19,443 bases of DNA from an uncultured Clostridia bacterium (GTDB lineage: Bacteria; Bacillota; Clostridia; Oscillospirales; CAG-272), in assembly GCA_945949385.1 (NCBI GenBank), contig CAMFEL010000019.1, forward strand, positions 1-19,443. Reading direction: 5' to 3'. Both the position numbers and the translations under genes were made by a program. Positions within the stretch are counted from its first letter, which is position 1; each line of letters starts with the position of its first letter. Below the pieces are notes generated by a model that worked only from the letters and a program-made list of their open reading frames with translations, was not told where the DNA came from and searched no databases. Positions 1 through 6,254 of this stretch are shown here, in pieces.

Positions 1-1
1 T

Positions 2-60
2 CTTGCCTTCTGTGGGTAGCTATAAGTCTGCTATCGACACGCTCCGGAGCGTTGCTTTAT
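2..60 (+). repeat. Direct repeat part A, copy 1
   Basis: About 57 bp match 346-404 with only a handful of substitutions; both contain the block TCGACACGCTCCG followed by AGCGTTGCTTT. The copy may extend past the left edge of the window. In the other copy the match continues directly into part B, but here the two parts are separated by about 160 bp containing an inverted repeat. It looks like an interspersed non-coding repeat rather than a gene. Confidence 0.8.
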
Positions 61-182
61 TTCCGCCGCGAAACTTGAAGTTTAGGCTGACGGCGCAGGC
101 TTCTTTTCATTTAGTCGAATGTGTTATGCTCTTGCAACGCAACGATTTGATGTTCTCCCGTGTCGAGAAGAGGGGAGAGATT

Positions 183-224
183 CTAAAGAGAGGGGAGAAG
201 ATACATCGTCTCCCCTCTCTTTAG
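183..224. repeat. Perfect 16-bp inverted repeat
   Basis: The left arm CTAAAGAGAGGGGAGA (183-198) is perfectly complementary to TCTCCCCTCTCTTTAG (209-224), with a 10-nt loop. The right arm runs directly into repeat part B, copy 1. A second near-copy of the left-arm core, AAGAGGGGAGAG, lies just upstream around 168-180. There is no T-run after the right arm, so this is not a typical intrinsic terminator; a mobile palindromic insertion is more likely. Confidence 0.8.
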
Positions 225-319
225 CCGGTCGGGGAGGCTCGGAGGGGCTGCTGACGGGACAGCAGTCCCTTCGAATCTTCTAACTTCATTTCTGTTAGCT
301 AATAATCGAGTTTGAAATC
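221..319 (+). repeat. Direct repeat part B, copy 1
   Basis: The first 37 bp (221-257) are identical to 413-449. After that the copies diverge but stay alignable, sharing TCCCTTCGAAT and AATAATC near the end. The segment after the identical core can form a small hairpin in each copy, from different bases: GCTGCTG/CAGCAG in this copy and TGACG/CGTCA in the other. Confidence 0.8.
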
Positions 320-345
320 CCAAAAGCTCTATCAGTTCCGCAAAA

Positions 346-511
346 CTTGCCTTCTGCGGGTAACTCCAAGTCTGCTGTCGACACGCTCCGAAGCGTTGCT
401 TTGTTCCTATCCTTAGCCGGTCGGGGAGGCTCGGAGGGGCTGCTGACGGTGCGTCATCCCTTCGAATATTCCTGTCTCTACTTATATCAGCAAATAATCA
501 AGTCTGAATTC
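346..511 (+). repeat. Direct repeat parts A+B, copy 2 (contiguous)
   Basis: Part A (346-404) matches 2-60 and part B (413-511) matches 221-319. The two parts lie side by side here, so this is probably the intact unit, and copy 1 has been split by the sequence holding the 183-224 inverted repeat. A short perfect inverted repeat, TCTGAATT/AATTCAGA (503-510, 512-519), sits at its end. No open frame across it looks genuine. Confidence 0.75.
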
Positions 512-600
512 AATTCAGATAATTGAAAAAAATAAAGAGCACCTTTCGGCGCGCTTCTAAAATGATTTCTATCCCTTATCATATTTGAGTTTTTTAGGGT

Positions 601-654
601 CTCGGGGTGCTTTTCTCTAAAAGTACCCCAAGCGGGGTCGGGGGCGGAGCCCCA
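601..654 (-). repeat. Double-hairpin palindromic repeat, inverted copy
   Basis: The first hairpin pairs 601-614 with 619-632 (one GU, one mismatch, 4-nt loop CTCT). The second is GGGGC-GGA-GCCCC at 641-653. Read on the minus strand the order is GGGGCTCCGCCCC, then CCCCGCTT, then a hairpin with a TTTT/AAAA core. That is the same architecture as 19382-19435 on the + strand. The family resemblance is seen directly; calling it a mobile or REP/MITE-like repeat is inference. Confidence 0.75.
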
Positions 655-737
655 TGTCAATTGCGGCGGGATCGGGGTATATGCTCCGCGGAGCGCCGCT
701 GCTATCCGTTTCGGAGTAAAAAACTAAATATTGTGCC

Positions 738-767
738 TTGGGGAGAGGATGAAACTATATGTATAAT
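738..767 (+). promoter_or_regulatory. Possible secondary promoter (weak)
   Basis: A perfect TATAAT (762-767) lies 18 nt after a poor -35 match, TTGGGG (738-743). It would start transcription near 774, about 110 nt upstream of the stronger promoter at 850-878. Surrounding DNA is AT-rich, so chance occurrence is quite possible. Confidence 0.3.
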
Positions 768-849
768 TTATAGTCAAATTGCACAAAAATCAAAGAAAAA
801 TTTCTCTGAATATTTCAATAAAAATCGGGAGATATTTTTTTGCCGGTAG

Positions 850-878
850 TTGAAATATTCCTTAATATATGGTAAAAT
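850..878 (+). promoter_or_regulatory. Sigma-A promoter for the S10 operon
   Basis: TTGAAA (850-855) and TAAAAT (873-878) are separated by exactly 17 nt, matching the housekeeping sigma consensus closely. The site is AT-rich and stands immediately before a sharp change to GC-rich leader sequence. The predicted start is near 885, giving a leader of about 297 nt before rpsJ. It is the best promoter candidate in the window ahead of the ribosomal genes and probably drives the whole cluster. Confidence 0.75.
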
Positions 879-884
879 ATCTCC

Positions 885-1181
885 GCTTGATGTGCGAAGA
901 TGCGGGAGGTGGCCGTCCGCTATGCTACGGCGCGACGGGAAATTTCCGCGGAGTATGTCTGCCGCATAAGGCAGGCGAAGGCGAATATGAGCAGGTACGG
1001 GCGACCCTTGCGTGTGTATGGTGCGTCTGTCAGGCTCCGGATCGGGCGGCGGCAAGCCGCATCGGGCGACGGCTCGGTGCGAATTGCGGCAAGGCTTGAA
1101 TCCGGATTACTTGAGGAGGGCGCGGAAACGCCCGGATGCGTGTTCGTCGCCTCATCAAAGATAAAACAGGAGGCAAGAAAA
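885..1181 (+). promoter_or_regulatory. Structured leader RNA of the S10 operon (candidate)
   Basis: About 297 nt of untranslated, GC-rich sequence between the promoter and rpsJ. Visible helices: CCGTC/GACGG (913-917, 934-938); CTGCC/GGCAG (959-963, 970-974); TCCGGAT/ATCCGGA (1036-1042, 1100-1106) enclosing GCGGC/GCCGC (1046-1050, 1056-1060); TGAGG/CCTCA (1112-1116, 1150-1154) enclosing GGGCG/CGCCC (1118-1122, 1129-1133). Positions 1041-1060 and 1061-1080 form an imperfect 20-nt tandem repeat. The last domain ends 13 nt before the Shine-Dalgarno. In Enterobacteria the S10 leader is bound by L4; whether anything binds here is unknown. Folding was judged by eye only. Confidence 0.5.
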
Positions 1182-1493
1182 GTGGCAACAAAGATCAAGG
1201 TAAGACTCAAGAGCTACGAGCACACTCTGGTAGACACCGCGGCTGCAAAGATCGTGGAGATCGCCAAGAGAAACGGCGCTGAGGTTTCCGGTCCCATTCC
1301 TCTCCCTACGGAGAAGGAGATCGTAACCATTCTGCGCGCAGTCCACAAGTACAAGGACAGCCGCGAGCAGTTTGAGCAGCGCACTCACAAGAGACTCATC
1401 GTTCTTGAGAATGCTGACGCAAAGGTCGTTGAAGCGCTTCTGGGCGTTGAACTTCCCGCCGGCGTCGAGATCGAGGCAAAAGAAGTTAAGTAA
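1182..1493 (+). CDS. rpsJ: 30S ribosomal protein S10
   Basis: S10 sits in the head of the 30S subunit and, as NusE, also pairs with NusB in transcription antitermination. The product has 103 residues, the usual length, beginning ATKIKVRLKSYEH and carrying the family stretch VSGPIPLPTE. The start is GTG at 1182: an AGGAGG at 1168-1173 lies 8 nt upstream and the S10 homology begins exactly there. The frame stays open upstream to an ATG at 900, but that extension is leader sequence with no ribosome-binding site. It is the first gene of the operon, and an unusually long 189-bp gap follows it. Confidence 0.97.
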   Translation: MATKIKVRLKSYEHTLVDTAAAKIVEIAKRNGAEVSGPIPLPTEKEIVTILRAVHKYKDSREQFEQRTHKRLIVLENADAKVVEALLGVELPAGVEIEAKEVK

Positions 1494-1682
1494 AGTCCGG
1501 TCTCAAAACGGTAAAAAAGCCAACATTTCCACGTACAGAGCGCCCGAAGGAGCCGTTACTTCCTTCGACATTATATATGCCTATGCGGCGCTTGATGGCG
1601 GAAAGGTCAAGTTGATGCTTCCGAAGCGGCTTTTCGGAAAATTAAGCAGTATCAACCAATAACCTTACAGGAGGAAAAAACG
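1494..1682 (+). other. Hairpin-containing rpsJ-rplC spacer
   Basis: This 189-bp gap is long for an operon whose other spacers are mostly under 50 bp. It contains two perfect 7-bp hairpins: CGAAGGA/TCCTTCG (1545-1551, 1561-1567, 9-nt loop) and TTCCGAA/TTCGGAA (1619-1625, 1633-1639, 7-nt loop). No T-run follows either, so neither is a classical terminator. A frame stays open through much of it from inside rpsJ, but it has no ribosome-binding site. It could be a regulatory RNA element, an mRNA processing site or an inserted repeat. Confidence 0.5.
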
Positions 1683-2315
1683 ATGAAAAAAGGAATCATC
1701 GGAAGAAAGCTGGGTATGACCCAGATTTTCGCGGACAACGGTGCTGCGATCCCCGTAACGGTGATCGAAGCAGGTCCCTGCCCCGTAGTGCAGAAAAAGA
1801 CTGCGGAAAACGATGGCTACGATGCCGTACAGCTCGGCTTCGATGACATCAGAGAAAAGCTGGTTACAAAGCCGGCTGCAGGTCATTTCAAGAAGGCGGG
1901 CGTCTCCGCTAAGAGACACCTGAAAGAGTTCCGTCTTGAGGGAGCTGCCGATATGAACGTAGGTGACGTAGTGGCCGCCGATACCTTCGCCGCAGGCGAG
2001 AAGGTCGACATTACCGGCATTACGAAGGGCCGCGGATATACCGGCGCTGTAAAGAGATGGGGCAACCACATTCTGAAAATGACTCACGGTACCGGTCCTA
2101 TCCACCGTCAGGTCGGTTCAATGGGCGCTTGCTCATCCCCCTCTCGTGTGTTTAAAAACAAGAAGATGGCCGGACAGTACGGTAACGAGCAGGTCACCGT
2201 TCTGAACCTTGAGGTAGTTAAAATCGACGCGGAAAAGGGTCTTATCGCTGTCAAGGGCGCCGTTCCCGGCGCAAAGGGCGGCATCGTCTTCATCCGCGAC
2301 AGCGTAAAAGCATAA
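1683..2315 (+). CDS. rplC: 50S ribosomal protein L3
   Basis: L3 binds 23S rRNA early in assembly and reaches toward the peptidyl transferase centre. The 210-residue product is of normal length and starts KKGIIGRKLGMTQIF, the standard opening. Around residues 135-170 it has the family core HGTGPIHRQVGSMGA followed by PSRVFKNKKMAGQYGNEQVTV; many relatives read MAGHMG where this has MAGQYG. The ATG follows a strong AGGAGG. It is separated from rplD by only about 20 bp, so the two are surely co-transcribed. Confidence 0.97.
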   Translation: MKKGIIGRKLGMTQIFADNGAAIPVTVIEAGPCPVVQKKTAENDGYDAVQLGFDDIREKLVTKPAAGHFKKAGVSAKRHLKEFRLEGAADMNVGDVVAADTFAAGEKVDITGITKGRGYTGAVKRWGNHILKMTHGTGPIHRQVGSMGACSSPSRVFKNKKMAGQYGNEQVTVLNLEVVKIDAEKGLIAVKGAVPGAKGGIVFIRDSVKA

Positions 2316-2335
2316 GTCGGAAGGAGGAGAAACAA

Positions 2336-2962
2336 ATGCCTGAAATTAAAGTATTGAATATGGCAGGTGCTGAAGTCGGCAAGATGGATCTGTCCGACAA
2401 AGTATTCGGCGCAGAGGTCAAGACCAGCATCCTCCATTCTGCTGTAAGAGCTTACCTTATGAATCAGAGACAGGGCACACAGTCCACTCTGACCCGCACC
2501 GAGGTTTCCGGCGGCGGCAAGAAGCCCTGGAGACAGAAAGGCAGCGGACGCGCAAGACAGGGCTCCACAAGAGCTCCCCAGTGGACTCACGGCGGCGTAG
2601 CGCTTGGTCCCAAGCCCCGTACCTATAAGGTAAAGATGAACAAGAAGATCAAGAGACTTGCAATGTTCAGCGCACTCTCCGCAAAGGTCGCAGGCGGCGA
2701 AATGATCGTTGTCGATGAGATCAAGACGGCAGAGTACAAGACGAAGACCATGGCTAAGATGCTCAGCGACATTAAGGCCGGCAAGAAGGCGCTGGTAGTT
2801 CTCGCAGAGAACGACGCGACCGCTGTGGCAAGCCTTCGCAACATCGAGGGCGTAAAGGTCTCCCAGTATAACGAGATCAACGTATACGATATACTGAACT
2901 GCGACTCTCTCGTCGCTGCCAAGGCGGCGGTCGAAAAGATCGAGGAGGTATATGCGAAATGA
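2336..2962 (+). CDS. rplD: 50S ribosomal protein L4
   Basis: L4 lines the narrow part of the peptide exit tunnel together with L22; in Enterobacteria it also represses its own operon. The product has 208 residues. Residues about 43-95 form the long basic loop that enters the tunnel, with the conserved TEVSGGGKKPWRQKGSGRAR and HGGVALGPKPR stretches. A good AGGAGG precedes the ATG. Its stop overlaps the start of rplW (ATGA), implying translational coupling. Whether it autoregulates through the leader upstream of rpsJ cannot be judged from sequence alone. Confidence 0.97.
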   Translation: MPEIKVLNMAGAEVGKMDLSDKVFGAEVKTSILHSAVRAYLMNQRQGTQSTLTRTEVSGGGKKPWRQKGSGRARQGSTRAPQWTHGGVALGPKPRTYKVKMNKKIKRLAMFSALSAKVAGGEMIVVDEIKTAEYKTKTMAKMLSDIKAGKKALVVLAENDATAVASLRNIEGVKVSQYNEINVYDILNCDSLVAAKAAVEKIEEVYAK

Positions 2963-3252
2963 AGCTTGCACAGGACATCATTCTGAAGCCTATCATCACT
3001 GAGAAGGCTATGGACGGTATTTCCTCCAAGAAGTATACCTTCAAGGTTGCTCCCGACGCTACAAAGCCCGAGATCGCCAGCGCGGTTGAAGAGCTGTTCG
3101 GCGTTAAGGTTGCAAAGGTAAATACCATCAATGTTAAAAGAAAACCCAAGAGACTCCGTTACAAGAGCGGCTACACCTCCGCGTGGACGAAAGCTATCGT
3201 TACGCTGAAGGCCGACTCCAAGACGATCGAGTTCTTCGAGGGAATGAACTAA
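2959..3252 (+). CDS. rplW: 50S ribosomal protein L23
   Basis: L23 lies at the exit of the peptide tunnel, where trigger factor and signal recognition particle dock. The product has 97 residues, normal for the family, opening with the typical ILKPIITEKAM near residue 8 and ending with the beta-strand segment around RLRYKSGYTSAWTKAIVTL. The ATG overlaps the rplD stop by 4 nt (ATGA), and a GAGG lies within the end of rplD. Nothing unusual. Confidence 0.96.
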   Translation: MKLAQDIILKPIITEKAMDGISSKKYTFKVAPDATKPEIASAVEELFGVKVAKVNTINVKRKPKRLRYKSGYTSAWTKAIVTLKADSKTIEFFEGMN

Positions 3253-3266
3253 GGAGGAAGTAGAAA

Positions 3267-4097
3267 ATGCCTACAATTAAGTATAAGCCTACATCACCGG
3301 CAAGAAGAAATATGTCGGTGCCCTCCTTTGAGGAAATCACCAAAAAGACTCCTGAGAAGAGCCTTATCACGGTAAAGAAGAAGAATTCCGGCCGTAACAG
3401 CTACGGCAGAATCACCGTCCGTCACAAGGGCGGCGGAAACCGTCAGAAGTACCGTATAATCGACTTCAAGCGTTCCGGCGAGAAGCCCGCCACCGTAGTA
3501 GGCGTCGAGTACGACCCTAACAGAACGGCGTATATCGCACTTCTCAAGGACGAGGACGGCAACAAGAGCTATATCATCTGCCCCGTAGGTGTTACCGACG
3601 GTACCGTGCTGTACTCCGGCGCGGACGCGGACATTAAGGCGGGCAACACGCTCCCCATTGCCAACATCCCCGTAGGTACCTTTATCCACAACATCGAGCT
3701 TTATCCCGGCAAGGGCGCTCAGCTTGTAAGAAGCGCGGGCACTCAGGCACAGCTTATGGCTAAGGAAGGCTCTATGGCTCAGGTGCGTCTCCCCTCCGGC
3801 GAGGTGAGATACATCCGTATGGACTGCAAAGCTACCATCGGTCAGGTATCCAACATCGAGCACGATACGGTCAAGATCGGTAAAGCCGGACGTAAGCGTC
3901 ACATGGGCATCCGTCCTACGGTACGCGGTTCCGTCATGAACCCCTGCGACCACCCCCACGGCGGTGGTGAAGGTCGTTCTCCCATCGGTCGTCCCGGCCC
4001 TGTTACCCCTTGGGGTAAGCCTGCTCTGGGTTATAAGACCCGTAACAAGAAGGCAAAGACCGATAAGTTCATCGTAAAGCGCAGAAACAGCAAGTGA
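3267..4097 (+). CDS. rplB: 50S ribosomal protein L2
   Basis: L2 is one of the proteins closest to the peptidyl transferase centre and is needed for subunit joining and tRNA binding. The product has 276 residues, the usual length. The C-terminal signature HPHGGGEGRSPIGRPGPVTPWGK, with the functionally important histidine, is intact near residues 228-250. The N-terminal segment IKYKPTSPARRNMSVPSFEEI is also typical. It starts 14 bp after rplW behind AAGGAGG and is followed 15 bp later by rpsS. Confidence 0.98.
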   Translation: MPTIKYKPTSPARRNMSVPSFEEITKKTPEKSLITVKKKNSGRNSYGRITVRHKGGGNRQKYRIIDFKRSGEKPATVVGVEYDPNRTAYIALLKDEDGNKSYIICPVGVTDGTVLYSGADADIKAGNTLPIANIPVGTFIHNIELYPGKGAQLVRSAGTQAQLMAKEGSMAQVRLPSGEVRYIRMDCKATIGQVSNIEHDTVKIGKAGRKRHMGIRPTVRGSVMNPCDHPHGGGEGRSPIGRPGPVTPWGKPALGYKTRNKKAKTDKFIVKRRNSK

Positions 4098-4112
4098 GGA
4101 GGAGCTAAGTAA

Positions 4113-4394
4113 ATGAGCAGAAGTCTTAAGAAGGCACCCTTCGTTGAAGCAAAGCTGTACGCTCGCGTATGCGCTATGAACGAAAAGGGTGAGAAAAAGG
4201 TGCTCAAGACCTGGTCCAGAGCATCTACCATATTCCCCGAATTCGTGGGACACACAATCGCTGTTCACGACGGCAGAAAGCACATCCCGGTATATGTTAC
4301 CGAGGACATGGTCGGACACAAGCTCGGTGAGTTTGCTCCCACCCGTACTTTCAAGGGGCACGCCGGCTCCAAGACGTCCAACAACGGTAAGTAA
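4113..4394 (+). CDS. rpsS: 30S ribosomal protein S19
   Basis: S19 sits in the head of the 30S subunit and, together with S13, contacts 50S bridge elements and A-site tRNA. The product has 93 residues, starting MSRSLKKAPFVE. It contains the family signature around residues 49-75 (IAVHDGRKHIPVYVTEDMVGHKLGEF) and ends with the typical flexible basic tail. A GAGGAG lies upstream of the ATG. Full length and unremarkable. Confidence 0.97.
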   Translation: MSRSLKKAPFVEAKLYARVCAMNEKGEKKVLKTWSRASTIFPEFVGHTIAVHDGRKHIPVYVTEDMVGHKLGEFAPTRTFKGHAGSKTSNNGK

Positions 4395-4412
4395 TCAGGG
4401 AGGAAATGAGAA

Positions 4413-4757
4413 ATGGAAGCTAAAGAAGCAAGATCTTATCTGAAGTTCGTTCGCATCTCCCCCCGCAAGGTAAAGATCGTTCTGGATCTTATCCGCGGCA
4501 AGGACGTGGATGTTGCCCGCGGTATCCTGAAGAACACTCCCAAGGCGGCTTGTGAGGATCTCACAAAGCTTCTGAACAGAGCAGTTGCAGACGCGGAGAA
4601 CAACTTCGGCATGAACAAAGACAATCTTTATGTATCCGAGTGCTTCGTTACCCCCGGCATGACTCTGAAGAGAATGATGCCCCGCGGTAAAGGCAGCGCC
4701 GACAGAATACTGAAGAGAACCAGCCATATCACCCTCGCGGTGAAAGAAAAGGAATGA
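4413..4757 (+). CDS. rplV: 50S ribosomal protein L22
   Basis: L22 extends a long beta-hairpin into the peptide exit tunnel, opposite L4, a site known for macrolide-resistance mutations. The product has 114 residues. The N-terminal RISPRKVKIVLDLIRGKDV and the C-terminal hairpin MMPRGKGSADRILKRTSHI are both present, so the tunnel hairpin is intact. AGGGAGG precedes the start. It lies 18 bp after rpsS and 16 bp before rpsC. Confidence 0.97.
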   Translation: MEAKEARSYLKFVRISPRKVKIVLDLIRGKDVDVARGILKNTPKAACEDLTKLLNRAVADAENNFGMNKDNLYVSECFVTPGMTLKRMMPRGKGSADRILKRTSHITLAVKEKE

Positions 4758-4773
4758 AGGAGGCAGACGGACT

Positions 4774-5619
4774 ATGGGTCAGAAAGTTAATCCCCACGGA
4801 CTCAGAGTGGGTGTAATCAAAAACTGGGACTCCAGATGGTACGCTAAAGACGAAGTCTTCGGCGACACCCTGGTAAATGACTACAAGATCAGAAATTATC
4901 TGAAGAAGCGTCTCCTCAACGCCGGAATTCCTAAGATCGAAATCGAGAGAGACAACACCGGTAAGATGCGCATTTATATCCACTGCGCAAAGCCCGGTAT
5001 GATCATCGGACGCGACGGTACTGAGATCGAAAAGCTCCGTGCCGATGTGGAGAAGATGGCGGGCGTGCCCGTATCTCTCAATGTGATCGCAGTAAAGCCC
5101 GTGGAGATGAGCGCTCAGCTCGTAGCTGAGAACATCGCAAGCCAGCTTGAAAGACGTATCGGCTTCCGCCGTGCAATGAAGCAGGCTATCGGACGCACCA
5201 TGCGCATGGGCGCTAAGGGTATAAAGATCGCGGTTTCCGGCCGTCTGGGCGGCGCCGAGATCGCGCGTTCCGAGCACTACCACGAGGGTACTATTCCGCT
5301 GCAGACCCTTCGCGCGGATATAGACTACGGCTTCTGGGAGGCTAATACCACCTACGGTAAGATCGGCGTTAAGGTTTGGATCTTCAAGGGCGAGGTGCTT
5401 CCCGAGGTGGCAAGAATTCAGACCGGTGCGTCTGAAGAGCGCCGTCAGCAGCAGAACCGCAGAAACGACCGCCGCGGTGATCGCCGCGACAACCGCCGCG
5501 GTGGTGACCGCCGCGACAGCAGAGGTCCCCGCGGTGACAGACGCGACGGCAACAGAGGCCCCCGCGACAGCAGAGCGCCTCGCGCACCCAGAGAGAATAA
5601 GGAAGGGGGCGCACGATAA
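4774..5619 (+). CDS. rpsC: 30S ribosomal protein S3 with Arg-rich C-terminal tail
   Basis: S3 forms part of the mRNA entry channel. Residues 1-220 are a standard S3: N-terminal domain starting MGQKVNPHGLRVG, KH domain with its GMIIGRDG loop (75-82), and the C-terminal domain with RLGGAEIARSE and GVKVWIFKGEVLP. The family usually ends near 210-230; here about 60 more residues (222-281) follow, with 22 Arg plus Asp, Gly, Asn and Pro in repeats such as DRRGDRRDNRRG. The DNA there repeats the motif CGCCGCGG. The stop overlaps the rplP start (TAATG), so the tail is translated in frame and is not a sequencing readthrough. Confidence 0.96.
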   Translation: MGQKVNPHGLRVGVIKNWDSRWYAKDEVFGDTLVNDYKIRNYLKKRLLNAGIPKIEIERDNTGKMRIYIHCAKPGMIIGRDGTEIEKLRADVEKMAGVPVSLNVIAVKPVEMSAQLVAENIASQLERRIGFRRAMKQAIGRTMRMGAKGIKIAVSGRLGGAEIARSEHYHEGTIPLQTLRADIDYGFWEANTTYGKIGVKVWIFKGEVLPEVARIQTGASEERRQQQNRRNDRRGDRRDNRRGGDRRDSRGPRGDRRDGNRGPRDSRAPRAPRENKEGGAR

Positions 5620-6050
5620 TGTTAATGCCTAAAAGAGTTAAATACCGCCGTGTTCAGAGAGGCCGTCTTAAGGGACGCGCTCTCCGCGGAAACAGAGTTA
5701 CCAGCGGTACCTACGGACTTGTAGCTCTCGAGCCTGCATGGATCACCTCCAATCAGATCGAGGCAGCCCGTATCGCTATGACCCGTTACACCAAGCGTGG
5801 CGGTAAGGTATGGATTAAGATATTCCCGGATAAGCCCATCACCGAGAAGCCTGCCGAGACCCGAATGGGTTCCGGTAAAGGTTCTCCCGAATATTGGGTG
5901 GCTGTGGTCAAGCCCGGCCGCGTTATGTTCGAGATGGACGGCGTAACCGAGGATATCGCAAGAGAAGCAATGCGTCTTGCGATGCACAAGCTCCCCATAA
6001 AGTGTCGTTTCGTCACTAAGGAGCAGCTTGATAAGGAACTGGAGGGATAA
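5619..6050 (+). CDS. rplP: 50S ribosomal protein L16
   Basis: L16 helps position aminoacyl-tRNA in the A site and organises the late-assembling central region of the 50S. The product has 143 residues. It starts MLMPKRVKYRR, which supports the ATG at 5619 over the next ATG two codons later. Both family signatures are present: YTKRGGKVWIKIFPDKP (57-73) and RMGSGKGSPEYWVAVVKPG (82-100); Arg82 corresponds to the residue hydroxylated in some bacteria. The start overlaps the rpsC stop by one base, with AAGGAAGGGGG just upstream. Confidence 0.97.
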   Translation: MLMPKRVKYRRVQRGRLKGRALRGNRVTSGTYGLVALEPAWITSNQIEAARIAMTRYTKRGGKVWIKIFPDKPITEKPAETRMGSGKGSPEYWVAVVKPGRVMFEMDGVTEDIAREAMRLAMHKLPIKCRFVTKEQLDKELEG

Positions 6051-6053
6051 GCT

Positions 6054-6242
6054 GTGAAAGCAACTGAACTTAGAGCTATGTCTGAAGCAGATCTGAGCGC
6101 AAAGCTCGTCGATCTGAAGAAGGAACTGTTTAATCTTCGCTTCCAGCACGCGATCAATCAGCTTGACAACCCCCACAAGATTGCGGACGTGAAGAAAGAT
6201 ATCGCAAGGGTCATGACAGTCCTTAGCGAGAAGAATGCGTAA
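6054..6242 (+). CDS. rpmC: 50S ribosomal protein L29
   Basis: L29 is a small two-helix protein at the tunnel exit next to L23. The product has 62 residues, with the usual core LKKELFNLRFQHAINQLDNPHKI and a basic C-terminal helix. The start is GTG at 6054, 3 bp after the rplP stop. The ribosome-binding site GGAGGG lies within the last codons of rplP, so translation is probably coupled. Confidence 0.95.
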   Translation: MKATELRAMSEADLSAKLVDLKKELFNLRFQHAINQLDNPHKIADVKKDIARVMTVLSEKNA

Positions 6243-6254
6243 GGGGGTACTGAG

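Larger units (their letters stand above)
1..849. other. Gene-free upstream region
   Basis: I find no credible gene here. Open frames on both strands lack ribosome-binding sites and resemble no protein I know; the 73-codon frame at 3-224 is mostly repeat sequence. What can be seen is a pair of direct repeats, a perfect 16-bp inverted repeat, a double-hairpin palindromic element at 601-654, and a second inverted repeat at 663-699 enclosing the 12-bp palindrome GCTCCGCGGAGC (683-694). The remainder (about 520-600 and 700-849) is AT-rich and otherwise featureless except for a weak promoter-like site near 738-767. Confidence 0.7.

Noticed and set aside
3..224. 73-codon frame at the left edge
   Set aside because: Its first third is repeat part A and its end is the 16-bp inverted repeat; no ribosome-binding site is visible. 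It looks like a translated repeat.
1..849. CRISPR array or tRNA/rRNA genes
   Set aside because: The repeats are two-copy, long and unevenly spaced, so not CRISPR. I could find no cloverleaf or rRNA-like sequence in the window.
900..1181. In-frame N-terminal extension of rpsJ to an ATG at 900 (197 residues in total)
   Set aside because: No ribosome-binding site precedes 900, the added sequence does not resemble S10, and AGGAGG sits 8 nt before the GTG at 1182 where S10 homology begins. The open frame is most likely due to high GC in the leader.
1372..1662. Open frame running from inside rpsJ through the rpsJ-rplC gap
   Set aside because: It has no ribosome-binding site, starts inside rpsJ in another frame, and the part beyond rpsJ resembles no family I know. 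The gap is better explained by its hairpins.
3294..4361. 355-codon minus-strand frame opposite rplB and rpsS
   Set aside because: It is a shadow of the codon pattern of highly conserved ribosomal genes; the same is true of the long minus-strand frames opposite rplD, rpsC and rpsE/rpmD.
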